From contig CANJVS010000002.1 of assembly GCA_947477755.1 (NCBI GenBank), forward strand, positions 1 to 44,234: a stretch of 44,234 bases of DNA, given 5' to 3'. A model generated the notes under the pieces. That model searched no databases. It was given only the letters and a program-made list of their open reading frames with translations, and was not told where the DNA came from. This document shows, one piece after another, positions 17,676 through 25,722 of the stretch. Every line of letters begins with the position of its first letter. Positions within the stretch are counted from its first letter, which is position 1. Origin of the DNA: Verrucomicrobiaceae bacterium. Its GTDB lineage: Bacteria > Verrucomicrobiota > Verrucomicrobiia > Verrucomicrobiales > Verrucomicrobiaceae. The position numbers were made by a program, and so were the translations under genes.

Positions 17676-18812
17676 TCATCCCAACTTTTGGGCCTGTGAG
17701 GAAGCCATCATTTGGATGAAACCAGAGACAAACTGTTCACTGCTAAAATGCTGCAAAACGTGCGGACGGGCCGCGGCTCCGAATTGACGGCGAAGTTCTG
17801 CATAATCGAGCAATTCCCCCAATTTCGACGCCAGCGCATCCAGGTTCCCGGCTTCGACCAGAAACCCTGTGCCGCCATCCTGGATAATCTCGGACAGTCC
17901 CCCTCGGCGGAAGGCGACGACGGGCAGGCAAAAAAGGGCGGCTTCGATGGCGATGAGACCAAAGGGTTCCTCAAAACAGCTCGGAACGGCGCAGATATCA
18001 ATGTTGGAAAAGATGTGCGCTCGATCTGCGACGAAGCCATGCCAGAAAACGCGGTCAGTGATGTTCAAGACCGCCGCCTGTTGTTTCAGTCGGGTGATAT
18101 AAAGCGGTGAGCCAGAGCCAAAAAAATGCACTTCAGCCTCGGGGTGACTGCCTGCCATTTTGGCGACGGTCTCCAGCAGTAGGTGATGTCCTTTCCATTC
18201 CTCGACCTGCCCGACGATTCCAATGCGAATGCCATCGCCGTTTCGTGGAATCGGACCATTCTCGGGCGCGATGTCCTTCACCCCATTGTACACGACATGA
18301 ATCTTCTCTTCAGGAATGCCAACTCTGAGCAGTGATTGTTTCACGGAATGTGAGACCGCGACAAACCCATGCAGGCGTTTGGAAAACTGGCGGAACACCC
18401 AGCCATAATGCGCTTTGTCGGGAAGCACCTCATGAATCCAATACCAATCCCTGCGGGGGGTGAGAAGCGGAAACAGCAGCAGGAGGTGATGCCAGCTTGT
18501 GTGGATGACATGCTCCGGCTTATCCGCCCGCAGAAGGCGGCGGTAACGCTCCCAAAGCCTTGGCAACCGCAGCATTTGTAAAATCGTCATGCACAGGCAT
18601 TCCCATTGTAGCGTCGCTGAAATGGAACCCAGATCCATGAGGCCCACAGGGAAGCCAAGAGCCGTCAGCCTTTTTTGATAGGTTCCGTCGTTCCAAAAGC
18701 TGGTGACATACTGAACGACATGTCCTTCTCGGCGCAGTCCCTCACCGAGTTCAAGGGTCATGATCTCCTTGCCCGAGACATTCTCGGCACGGCTGACAAT
18801 GGCGATCCTCAT
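17676..18812 (-). CDS. Glycosyltransferase family 4, tandem paralogue A
   Basis: 378 residues from the ATG at 18812. This start is chosen because GGAGGAG lies 9 bases upstream and because MRIAIVSRAENVSGKEIMTL aligns with the start of the neighbouring paralogue; the frame is open further up to 18977 but lacks support there. GT-B marks are IGIVGQVEEWKGHHLLLE, VHFFGSGSP and SCFEEPFGLIAIEAALFCLP, which contains the E-x7-E pattern. The protein is closely similar throughout to the product of 18974-20089, for example the WHHLLLLFPLLTPRRDWYWI stretch. The 161 bases between the two genes (18813-18973) hold only the ribosome-binding site. Donor unknown. Confidence 0.87.
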   Translation of the reverse strand: MRIAIVSRAENVSGKEIMTLELGEGLRREGHVVQYVTSFWNDGTYQKRLTALGFPVGLMDLGSISATLQWECLCMTILQMLRLPRLWERYRRLLRADKPEHVIHTSWHHLLLLFPLLTPRRDWYWIHEVLPDKAHYGWVFRQFSKRLHGFVAVSHSVKQSLLRVGIPEEKIHVVYNGVKDIAPENGPIPRNGDGIRIGIVGQVEEWKGHHLLLETVAKMAGSHPEAEVHFFGSGSPLYITRLKQQAAVLNITDRVFWHGFVADRAHIFSNIDICAVPSCFEEPFGLIAIEAALFCLPVVAFRRGGLSEIIQDGGTGFLVEAGNLDALASKLGELLDYAELRRQFGAAARPHVLQHFSSEQFVSGFIQMMASSQAQKLG

Positions 18813-18821
18813 CAGGATTGT

Positions 18822-18828
18822 CTCCTCC
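18822..18828 (-). promoter_or_regulatory. Shine-Dalgarno sequence deciding the 18812 start
   Basis: GGAGGAG on the - strand, 9 bases before the ATG at 18812. It overlaps an in-frame ATG (18830) that would otherwise be a candidate start, and so favours the downstream codon. Confidence 0.75.
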
Positions 18829-18973
18829 ATGATTGATGGCTGCCATATGGACTGGGTCCAAAAGGCAGCAGGTGGGGCATCGCTCTGGGACGAGGGCGGT
18901 CGTGATTCATGGAATGGGGGGGCGGACAGATGCAGCAGAGCCGCGGACTTGCCAAGTCGGAGATGACGTCCGC

Positions 18974-20089
18974 TCACTTACTCATCAAACTAACAAATTC
19001 AGCGACAAATCGATCACGGCTGAAGTGCTTTCTGCTGTGCTTCGCAGCAGCGGCACCCATTCGGTGTCGAAGTTCAGCATCTCCGAGCACCTCGTTCATG
19101 CGTTCCGCCAGTTCAGCGGGTTTGCTGGGATGCACGAGAAAGCCAGTGATCGAGTCTTGCACAATTTCAGGAAGCCCGCCACTTCGGGAGGCGATGACTG
19201 GCAGGCCAAAAAAGGCTGCTTCGATGGCCACGGTTGGCAGGGGGTCGGGAGTTCGACTGGGCACGACGCAAATATCCAATTCTCCATAAATGTCCTTTCG
19301 GTCCGCCACAAAACCGTGCCAAAAAAGGCGACTGCCCAATCCCAGCACCTCCGCCCGCTGCTTTAATTCGGCGACAAAATCCAGGGAACCGTCGCCAAAG
19401 ATATGCAATTCCGAGATCGGGTGTTTGGCCGCGACGAGGGAAAAGGCTTCCAGCAAATCCTGATGCCCTTTCCAAGATCCGATCTGTCCCGCGATTCCGA
19501 AGCGGACTCCGCTCCAATGCCTGGGCGGCACTCCTCCAGCAGGTGCTGGGTCACTCAATCCGTTGTGGATCACATGGATCTTGTCCTCGGGAATGCCGAT
19601 CCGCAGCAGAGACTCTTTGACGGCTTGAGAGACCGGCACAAAACCACGCAGCCGACGTGACAAGGCACCGAGAACTTTTCGATACTGTGGCTTGTCGGGA
19701 ATCATTTCATGGAGCCAAAACCAGTCCCGCCCTGTGTTTAGAAATGGCCAGAGCACCAGGAGGTGATGCCAGTTGGTGTGAATGATTTGGTCAGGGGTCT
19801 CTTTCCTCAAAAAGCGCGCGTAGTCCAGCCAGAGTCCCGGTACGCGGATCAGTTGATCGGCGGTCATTCGCAGGCACTCCAGAGTCATGGTCGCCGAAAT
19901 GAAACCAATCCTCATGCATGCCTTGGTGAAACCCAACTCGTCTAGCCGCGCTCTAAATTTTCCATCTCCCCACAGGCTAGTCACATAGCTGACCTCATGC
20001 CCCGCCTGGAGCAGTCCCTGACCAAGTTCCAGAGCCATCATTTCCTTGCCGGAAAGCAGGCCCGCTCCGCAGATGATGGTTACTTTCAC
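18974..20089 (-). CDS. Glycosyltransferase family 4, tandem paralogue B
   Basis: 371 residues if translation starts at the GTG at 20089, which matches the start of the paralogue at 18812 (VKVTIICGAGLLSGKEMMAL against MRIAIVSRAENVSGKEIMTL). A TTG at 20128 would add 13 residues. GT-B features are FGIAGQIGSWKGHQDLLEAF, LHIFGDGSLD and SRTPDPLPTVAIEAAFFGLP, where the first glutamate of the usual E-x7-E pattern is replaced by a PDPLPT context. The shared WHHLL and PDK(A/P)xY stretches with paralogue A suggest duplication followed by divergence, perhaps to add two related residues in sequence (inference). It follows the methyltransferase gene by about 50 bases. Confidence 0.85.
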   Translation of the reverse strand: MKVTIICGAGLLSGKEMMALELGQGLLQAGHEVSYVTSLWGDGKFRARLDELGFTKACMRIGFISATMTLECLRMTADQLIRVPGLWLDYARFLRKETPDQIIHTNWHHLLVLWPFLNTGRDWFWLHEMIPDKPQYRKVLGALSRRLRGFVPVSQAVKESLLRIGIPEDKIHVIHNGLSDPAPAGGVPPRHWSGVRFGIAGQIGSWKGHQDLLEAFSLVAAKHPISELHIFGDGSLDFVAELKQRAEVLGLGSRLFWHGFVADRKDIYGELDICVVPSRTPDPLPTVAIEAAFFGLPVIASRSGGLPEIVQDSITGFLVHPSKPAELAERMNEVLGDAELRHRMGAAAAKHSRKHFSRDRFVAEFVSLMSK

Positions 20090-20139
20090 AAGGTACGCGG
20101 GTAGATTTGGATCCCGGATGTTTCTCAACTTTTCATTTT

Positions 20140-20745
20140 TCAGCGTTTTCGTAGCACGGCCAAACTATGCACTGTCTCCACCAGTTCGAAGGCGGGGTCT
20201 TTTGAGGCCACTTCGGAAAAAAACTGGGTGGAACCAAGGACTCGATATGGCTCGGAAGGAGGAGTGATGGCATCATGAAGACAGAGTATTCCTCCAGACT
20301 GAATCCTCGGGGCGACGATCCGCCAATCTGTCTCAATCCCTGCTCGTGAATGATCTCCGTCAATGAAGGCAAAGTCGAGATCAGCGGGGATCAGTTCCTG
20401 GGCATTCGAGCTGAATTCCCGAATGATCCTGACCGCATTTCCCACCTTGGAGCGCCTGAAATGGCGCTCAGTGATACTCCAGCAGGAGTTGGGTTTGCCG
20501 CCAGTTTCAGGCCAGGGATCGACACAATAGAGCAGGCCGCCATGAGCGAGGGCACGAACGATGCGGACCGCCGACACGCCTTGAAAAGTACCGATCTCCA
20601 GAGCCACACGCTTTCCTTTGGCGTGACTAGCCAATGCGAGTAACTCGCTTTCAATGGTCTGCGTGCATGGTTGTGCAAGGTGAAGGGCATGAAGCAGGTT
20701 GAGGATTCGGGGGCGTCGATCGAACATGGAAAAAGCTAGAATCAT
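20140..20745 (-). CDS. Class I methyltransferase, Methyltransf_24-like
   Basis: 201 residues. Motif I is ALEIGTFQGVSAVRIVRAL, with CVDPWPETGG after the second strand, the acidic FAFIDGDHSRAGIETDW and GGILCLHDAI. This IDGDHS...LHD pattern is that of the small Methyltransf_24 group, often metal-dependent, found in polysaccharide and antibiotic loci. It probably methylates a sugar hydroxyl (inference). A second ATG 18 bases in (20727) is possible; neither start has a clear Shine-Dalgarno sequence. Spacing to the upstream methyltransferase is 27 bases. Confidence 0.82.
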   Translation of the reverse strand: MILAFSMFDRRPRILNLLHALHLAQPCTQTIESELLALASHAKGKRVALEIGTFQGVSAVRIVRALAHGGLLYCVDPWPETGGKPNSCWSITERHFRRSKVGNAVRIIREFSSNAQELIPADLDFAFIDGDHSRAGIETDWRIVAPRIQSGGILCLHDAITPPSEPYRVLGSTQFFSEVASKDPAFELVETVHSLAVLRKR

Positions 20746-20772
20746 TACGATAAGGGCGGAATAAACGAATTT

Positions 20773-21537
20773 TCAAAGGCCTTTTTTTTGACCGAAATAG
20801 GACATGTGTCGGCCAAACGGGAAGGCCAGTCGCCTGGCGAACGAGTTCTTAAATTGCTGGGTGCATAGCTTCGCTGGGTTCACCCTCGGCAAAAGCAGCC
20901 ACTGATGGTGGCTGCTTTCCATGGTTTTGACCGTCAGCCCCGCGTCCCGCAAGTAACCTCGGATCATCCAGAAGAAAAAGAAGTTCTCGCGTGGCTGCAC
21001 GCCTGAACCCGAATTGAAGGGCCTGCCGGTCAGCCATGAATGAAGCCATCCAATAAGCATTCCGTTGAGATAGTTCTCAGTCGTCAGGCAGAACTTTCCA
21101 CCAGGCTTCAACACACGCGCCATCTCACGCGCCATCTGAGGTGGATGCGGGACATGCTCCATGCATTCGCAACTGATGACCAGATCAAACATGGCATCTT
21201 CAAATGGCAGGGCTTCTGCATCCCCTTGCACAAATTCCACCGACGACTCCTGGGTCGTGGCGGACTCTCGGGCGATCTCAATGGCCGTCAGGGAAAAATC
21301 CAAACCCACGATGCGAAACTGCGGAAGCTTTTTCGACAGCCAGACCGCGAAGCCTCCGCGCCCGCAGCCGACTTCCAGCACACGGCAGGCCGGATAATTC
21401 TGGATCTCCCGATACACCGACTTATACCATGGATGCTCCAAGGGAGACGCGGTCTCTCCTGAGGATTTCATCTGCTTGTGCCACTCATCGTAGTCCTTGA
21501 GGATGTCGGCTGGATTTTCCGTGTTGTTGTCTTGCAT
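20773..21537 (-). CDS. Class I SAM-dependent methyltransferase (Methyltransf_11-like)
   Basis: 254 residues from the ATG at 21537. The open frame extends to 21762, but that part overlaps the upstream GT4 gene and reads as unlikely protein. Motif I is VLEVGCGRGGFAVWL, then VGLDFSLTAIEIA, FDLVISCECMEHVPHP and RVLKPGGKFCLTT, the standard order of a UbiE/Methyltransf_11 enzyme. ENFFFFWMIRGYLRDAGL near the C-terminus is seen in polysaccharide-locus relatives. It starts 13 bases after the GT4 gene. Substrate not assignable. Confidence 0.87.
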   Translation of the reverse strand: MQDNNTENPADILKDYDEWHKQMKSSGETASPLEHPWYKSVYREIQNYPACRVLEVGCGRGGFAVWLSKKLPQFRIVGLDFSLTAIEIARESATTQESSVEFVQGDAEALPFEDAMFDLVISCECMEHVPHPPQMAREMARVLKPGGKFCLTTENYLNGMLIGWLHSWLTGRPFNSGSGVQPRENFFFFWMIRGYLRDAGLTVKTMESSHHQWLLLPRVNPAKLCTQQFKNSFARRLAFPFGRHMSYFGQKKGL

Positions 21538-21550
21538 GAGATGCTCGGAT

Positions 21551-22768
21551 TCAGGAGTTCTTGAGAAGGGCGTAGGCGTCTGCCACGGCCTGCACGCTGC
21601 TTTGGAAGGAAAAACCATCCAGCAACTGAGGGGACACGGTACGGTTCGCTTCTGGCTGGGCCAGTTTGCAGAGGCAGTCTGCCAACGCGCTGCCATCGCC
21701 AAACGAAAAGGTCTGGTTCGGTGGCTGAACGCCCAGATCTTCCGCACTGCCGCAACGGTCACTGATCACGCACGGCAGTCCGCTCGCCATCGCCTCGTTG
21801 ACCACGAGGCCCCAGGTTTCACCATAGTCGCTTGGCAGCACCAGGCAATCGGCGGCCACATAGGCATCGGTGATTTGTGTTTGGTTCAGGAAGCCGGCGA
21901 AGGAAGCGGAGGGCACTTCTGATCTCTGGTTTCTGACCTCTGACTTCTGACTCTCAGCATCGAAGACGACGTGGCAGGCAGCGCGGAGTTCGGGGCCGAG
22001 TTCGCCGGAGCCAGTGAAGAGCAGATGGAGTTTCGGCAGTCGTCCGCTCGCGATCAAAAGCTGGGCCGCTTTCACTAAATCCATTGGCCGCTTCTTGGGG
22101 ATGAACTTGCCACAGAACAAAACGCAGAACGCATCCTCAGGTATGCCCCACCGCCTTTTAATTTCTGCTTTCTGCTTTTCTATTTCAGCTTTCTGTCTGC
22201 CGAACCTCTCATTGTCCACGCAGTAGGGGGCGGATAGAAGTCGGTCAGCCTTGATGCCATGGCTCTCATAGAGTCTGCGATTGGCCTTTCCGATGCAGAG
22301 AAACTTATCCACGCGGACGAACAGCCAGCCCAGCAGCACGCGCTTCACCCGTTGTTTCCAGAGGGAGGCGGGCGGTGCCAGATCGTTGCTCTCGCCGCGC
22401 AGCCAGACTTTCACTCCGGCTTTGCGCGCCTCATGCACCGCCTGCCAGTAACCTGCCACCTGCCAGCCTTGAATCCACAGGGCTTTCGCTCCGCAGGCAC
22501 GCAGCTTTGCGGCGAGTGGTTCACTGGAACGGCACTTCCAAAACGAAGCGGGGGTGACATCCAGCGGCGTCTTCAAAAACTGGTGGGGATAGCCAGCCAG
22601 CATGTCCAAGTCCCAGGCAAAGTGGGCGCCAAACTCCTTGTCATGACTCACGCGTGTGGCGTGATCGCTCAGGTACCAAACTTCAAACGGCACCCGGCCA
22701 TCCCGCGCCAGTGCCTGCCAGAGCGGCACTTGGTATTGGATGGGGTGGGTGGAGAGGATGATCAGCAT
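21551..22768 (-). CDS. Glycosyltransferase family 4 with two heptad-repeat insertions
   Basis: 405 residues. The N-terminus MLIILSTHPIQYQVPLWQAL and the C-terminal half (LFCGKFIPKKRPMDLVKA, LLFTGSGELG, YGETWGLVVNEAMASG with the E-x7-E-like pattern) identify a GT4 enzyme. Two stretches are unlike the family: residues 192-205 (QKAEIEKQKAEIKR), in the linker between the two Rossmann halves, and residues 272-285 (ESQKSEVRNQRSEV), in a loop before FAGFLNQTQI. Both are encoded by 42-base arrays of six 7-base DNA units, so they look like in-frame repeat insertions at sites that tolerate extra residues. The stretches are charged and helix-prone. Activity is probably kept, since the flanking motifs are intact. 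Confidence 0.88.
   Translation of the reverse strand: MLIILSTHPIQYQVPLWQALARDGRVPFEVWYLSDHATRVSHDKEFGAHFAWDLDMLAGYPHQFLKTPLDVTPASFWKCRSSEPLAAKLRACGAKALWIQGWQVAGYWQAVHEARKAGVKVWLRGESNDLAPPASLWKQRVKRVLLGWLFVRVDKFLCIGKANRRLYESHGIKADRLLSAPYCVDNERFGRQKAEIEKQKAEIKRRWGIPEDAFCVLFCGKFIPKKRPMDLVKAAQLLIASGRLPKLHLLFTGSGELGPELRAACHVVFDAESQKSEVRNQRSEVPSASFAGFLNQTQITDAYVAADCLVLPSDYGETWGLVVNEAMASGLPCVISDRCGSAEDLGVQPPNQTFSFGDGSALADCLCKLAQPEANRTVSPQLLDGFSFQSSVQAVADAYALLKNS
21916..21957. repeat. Heptanucleotide array, 6 units, inside a coding region
   Basis: Six 7-base units on the + strand: CTTCTGA, TCTCTGG, TTTCTGA, CCTCTGA, CTTCTGA, CTCTCAG. The length is 42 bases, i.e. 14 codons, so the reading frame of the GT4 gene is preserved. 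On the - strand the unit is close to TCAGAAG, related to the GCAGAAA unit of the other arrays. Confidence 0.85.
22155..22196. repeat. Heptanucleotide array, 6 units, inside a coding region
   Basis: Six units on the - strand: ACAGAAA, GCTGAAA, TAGAAAA, GCAGAAA, GCAGAAA, TTAAAAG. Again 42 bases, in frame with the GT4 gene. It shares the 18-base string AAAGCAGAAAGCAGAAAT (opposite strand, 22161-22178) with the array upstream of wzt at 41810-41827. Confidence 0.87.
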
Positions 22769-22774
22769 GGGTGT

Positions 22775-23641
22775 CTAGGCTTGTGCGACGATCCATGAGG
22801 TGTGCTCCTCCATGGCCCCTGCCTCATAGGCGGCAACCAGCTCTGGAAGATTGTCCAAACGCTTCAGGCAACTGACAAGTCCGTAACTTTGCAAAATCCG
22901 CATCCACCCGTTCCCACGCGCCACCTGATACACGGAAAGTTGCGTGTAGTGCCTTTGCAGAAACTGCACGATTTCCCCATGAGTGTGGGCCGTCAGCAAC
23001 TGCGGGTGAAGTTCCAAAAACAAAGTCGGATGGCAGCGCTCGATCAAGGCCTGAGCGCCCTCGAGGACAGAGCCTTCAAAGCCTTCGACATCAATCTTCA
23101 TGAAATCCACCTGGGGCAGGCTCAATGAATCCAGCCTTCGAACCTCAACGTTCATCGATCCATTTTCCGCCGCATGTGCATTCAAGCCAGGCTCGAAGCT
23201 GATCACCCCGTCCTTACTTCCAGCGGCCACTGGCAGGATGGTGATGCTTGGTTCCAAATGATTTCCAGCCACGTTGGCCCGGAGTTCGATCAGGTTGGTC
23301 GGATCAGGTTCCAGGCAGATGATCGCGCCTTCCCCTTTCAAGTAGGCGGCCAGCATCAAGGCGTAACCACCAATGTTGGCTCCCACGTCCACCAGTATCA
23401 TACCTGGCCGGACAAGTTGCTTCAACAGATGTCGTTCTTCGACGTAACGTTCACCCTGCAACCATAGCAGCTGCTGGGCCTTGGAACGCGAGACATCCAG
23501 AAACAGAGATTTCCCAAAAAAGGGTCGCTTCACCATGGATGGCTCACTCACTCCACGAAAAATGACGGCTGCGATCCTCAGCGCGTGCAGACGATAGACA
23601 AAGGCGACTCCACGCCCCAGATGCCAGAATAGGTTCTTCAT
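22775..23641 (-). CDS. FkbM family methyltransferase (copy 1)
   Basis: 288 residues from the ATG at 23641, which overlaps the stop of the upstream GT4 by an ATGA junction; the longer frame to 23689 is not needed. FkbM marks are ILVDVGANIGGYALML (82-97), CLEPDPTNLIELRANV, the LDSL segment near 170-173 and MKIDVEGFEGSVLEGA (181-196). FkbM-type enzymes O-methylate sugars and macrolides. It probably acts on a sugar of the growing glycan or its terminus (inference). Two more FkbM genes lie at 33969-34769 and 37728-38501. Confidence 0.9.
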   Translation of the reverse strand: MKNLFWHLGRGVAFVYRLHALRIAAVIFRGVSEPSMVKRPFFGKSLFLDVSRSKAQQLLWLQGERYVEERHLLKQLVRPGMILVDVGANIGGYALMLAAYLKGEGAIICLEPDPTNLIELRANVAGNHLEPSITILPVAAGSKDGVISFEPGLNAHAAENGSMNVEVRRLDSLSLPQVDFMKIDVEGFEGSVLEGAQALIERCHPTLFLELHPQLLTAHTHGEIVQFLQRHYTQLSVYQVARGNGWMRILQSYGLVSCLKRLDNLPELVAAYEAGAMEEHTSWIVAQA

Positions 23642-24849
23642 CCGATTTTCTCGAGAAGGTTGCTCCATCGCCCGCCATAGATTTGCCAACTGAGCCGTTC
23701 ACGGACGGCAAGCACCGCCTGCTGCATCTGTTGACGCAAGGATGCGTCTTGGGCCAGTTTTTGAATTCGCCCGGCCAGCGCATCAATGTCTCCTGCCTGG
23801 ATTAAAAAGCCGGTTGAGCCCTCCTGGATCAAGTCAGCGGCCCCCGCCTCATGCGTGGCGATCAATGGCAGGCCAGTGGCCAGCGCTTCAATCTGAACTT
23901 GGGCAAGGCCCTCAAAAAAACTTGGGAAGACAAACACATCAGCCTGCCGCATGAGGCTCGCCACCTCCTGTCGGTTTTTGGGACCCAGCACCTTGACCGT
24001 CGGTGGCATGGTTGCTGTTTCGCTGGTCGGAATGCCGCCCGATCCGGCAAGCCAGAGTTCTGCGTCAGGCAGGGAGAGTCTCCGCCAAGCTTCCAGCAGC
24101 ACCGGCAGGCCCTTGCGTGCGGTCAGTCCGCCGACAAAGAGAAACACCACCCTCTTTCCGCCGCGTTTCTCAGGCGGATGAAACAAAGCCAGATCGGTGC
24201 CGAAAGGAATGATGCGGATCTTGGATTCATCGACACCTTCGGTCACCAGCGTCTGCTTCACAAAATCACTGGGTACCACGATCACATCTGCCAGCGCATG
24301 CTCCTCACGCTCAACCGCCACGATCTCAGCCGACTTCTTCGGAGCAGAGGTGCTCCATTCGGGGAAACGCTGGCGTAAGTTTTCAAAGATGCGCTCCTTG
24401 GCTGTGGGATGCCCGATGCTTTGATCGAGGATAAATGTCCGTTTCAATGCCTTGGCCCGCCGCCCCAGCAACCAAGCTGACGTATCAAACCCAATCACTA
24501 TATTGGTTGCGAGGATTTCGCGATCTGGAATGGCTTCTTGAAACCGGCGGTTGCGCTCGAAGAAGGCTGCCTCTTCTCCCACCGAGCGTGCTGCCTTGCG
24601 CGCCTGCCAGTCCATGAGTGGCAGGGTGCGGAGCTTTGAACGAGGGATCTCCATCATGCGTTTTCCGAGACGACGGCTGATGTTTGCCGGGCAGAGTTTC
24701 AAGAGCCGCGCGGCCCAGCCATGTTTAGCCAGGGCAAACCCCGTCCAGAAGCGATGCAGCAGCCCGTTCGAACTCAGCTCGCGGGCCAGATGCGGCGCAT
24801 ATTGCGTGCCTGGATGCACGAGCAGAACTTGCGGCTTGGATGCTGTCAC
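23638..24849 (-). CDS. Glycosyltransferase family 4
   Basis: 403 residues, GTG start at 24849, 13 bases after the methyltransferase gene. The N-terminus VLLVHPGTQYAPHLARELSS is followed by a basic central part. The C-terminal half has FLFVGGLTARKGLPVLLEAW, LWLAGSGG, VLGPKNRQEVASLMRQADVF and FPSFFEGLAQVQIEALATG with the E-x7-E pattern. This is a clear GT-B/GT4 enzyme acting in the cytoplasm on activated sugars. It is coupled by ATGA to the FkbM gene that follows, suggesting that the sugar it adds may be the one methylated (inference). Confidence 0.88.
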   Translation of the reverse strand: MTASKPQVLLVHPGTQYAPHLARELSSNGLLHRFWTGFALAKHGWAARLLKLCPANISRRLGKRMMEIPRSKLRTLPLMDWQARKAARSVGEEAAFFERNRRFQEAIPDREILATNIVIGFDTSAWLLGRRAKALKRTFILDQSIGHPTAKERIFENLRQRFPEWSTSAPKKSAEIVAVEREEHALADVIVVPSDFVKQTLVTEGVDESKIRIIPFGTDLALFHPPEKRGGKRVVFLFVGGLTARKGLPVLLEAWRRLSLPDAELWLAGSGGIPTSETATMPPTVKVLGPKNRQEVASLMRQADVFVFPSFFEGLAQVQIEALATGLPLIATHEAGAADLIQEGSTGFLIQAGDIDALAGRIQKLAQDASLRQQMQQAVLAVRERLSWQIYGGRWSNLLEKIG

Positions 24850-24862
24850 TCGTTGATGCCTC

Positions 24863-25720
24863 TCAGGTCTTCGGTTTGCGGAAGGCGATCATGAGTTCGT
24901 GGCCTTCCATCGGCAATAGTTTCGGACTGCCGTCCCACGCTCGGAGTGCTTCCATCGGGTAGGGATGTGTGGCTGCAATGAAAGCGCGGCGATCACTCAT
25001 GCGCTGAATGAACACATCGTCGATCAACTGTGGATGAACGCCGCCCCAGCTCCGATGCCAGCCTTTGGGATTCCTGGCGCGAAGCGCCAGCGACCCGTTG
25101 GGGGTGAAAGCGATGAAGAGCCCTCCGGGGCGCAGCGCCCGTTCTCCGAGTGCGATCATGCTCTCCACCGACGGCACATGCTCGATCACATGACAGGAGA
25201 GAAACACATCACACGACTCCGGGCAGATGTCGGCCAGTTCCACCGTGGCGATCTTCAGTTTTTCTCGCGCATAGTTGGCACGTGGCTTGGAAATCTCAAA
25301 GGCCTCCACCGAGAACCCAGCCTGCTGGAGCTGATGACTGCCGTAGCCCCAGGAGCAGCCAAAATCCACTACATGGCCGCCTGGTGTCCCGCCCAGGGCG
25401 CGGATCACTTCGATGTAGCCAAGGTAGCTTGTGCTGAGACTCGCGAAGTTTTCCCTTTTCAAGGCTTCGAGGTCGGCGTCTGTCGGCAAATCCGTGGTCG
25501 TGCTCTCTTCGTAATCGCTCTGATAAAACTGCTCGTTCTCTTCCTCCGTCGTGGTCGGCGTCCTGAAGAGCAGCGCGCAGTGGTTGCAACGGCGGAACGA
25601 GGTAACCAGCCACTTGCGATCCAGCGCAGGACCGCCCATGCCGCCACAGGAAGGACAGTGGAAACCGCGATTCAAGATCGACTTAATCGCGCACAGGCGA
25701 AGGTAGTGAAGGCTGCGCAT
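24863..25720 (-). CDS. Class I methyltransferase with N-terminal zinc-ribbon-like motif
   Basis: 285 residues. Near the N-terminus are two cysteine pairs, CPSCGG (22-27) and CNHC (45-48), a zinc-ribbon-like arrangement. The methyltransferase domain follows with VVDFGCSWGYGSHQLQQAG, VEAFEISKPRANYA, DVFLSCHVIEHVPSVESM and RALRPGGLFIAFTPNGS. It resembles polysaccharide-locus Methyltransf_23-type proteins that carry a metal-binding N-terminus, as also seen in sugar C-methyltransferases; I cannot say whether it methylates C or O. It ends 13 bases before the GT4 and begins next to the acetyltransferase gene. Confidence 0.84.
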   Translation of the reverse strand: MRSLHYLRLCAIKSILNRGFHCPSCGGMGGPALDRKWLVTSFRRCNHCALLFRTPTTTEEENEQFYQSDYEESTTTDLPTDADLEALKRENFASLSTSYLGYIEVIRALGGTPGGHVVDFGCSWGYGSHQLQQAGFSVEAFEISKPRANYAREKLKIATVELADICPESCDVFLSCHVIEHVPSVESMIALGERALRPGGLFIAFTPNGSLALRARNPKGWHRSWGGVHPQLIDDVFIQRMSDRRAFIAATHPYPMEALRAWDGSPKLLPMEGHELMIAFRKPKT

Positions 25721-25722
25721 GT

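Noticed and set aside
21538-21762. N-terminal extension of the methyltransferase at 20773
   Set aside because: It overlaps the end of the GT4 gene in another frame and reads as low-likelihood protein; the ATG at 21537 fits the family.
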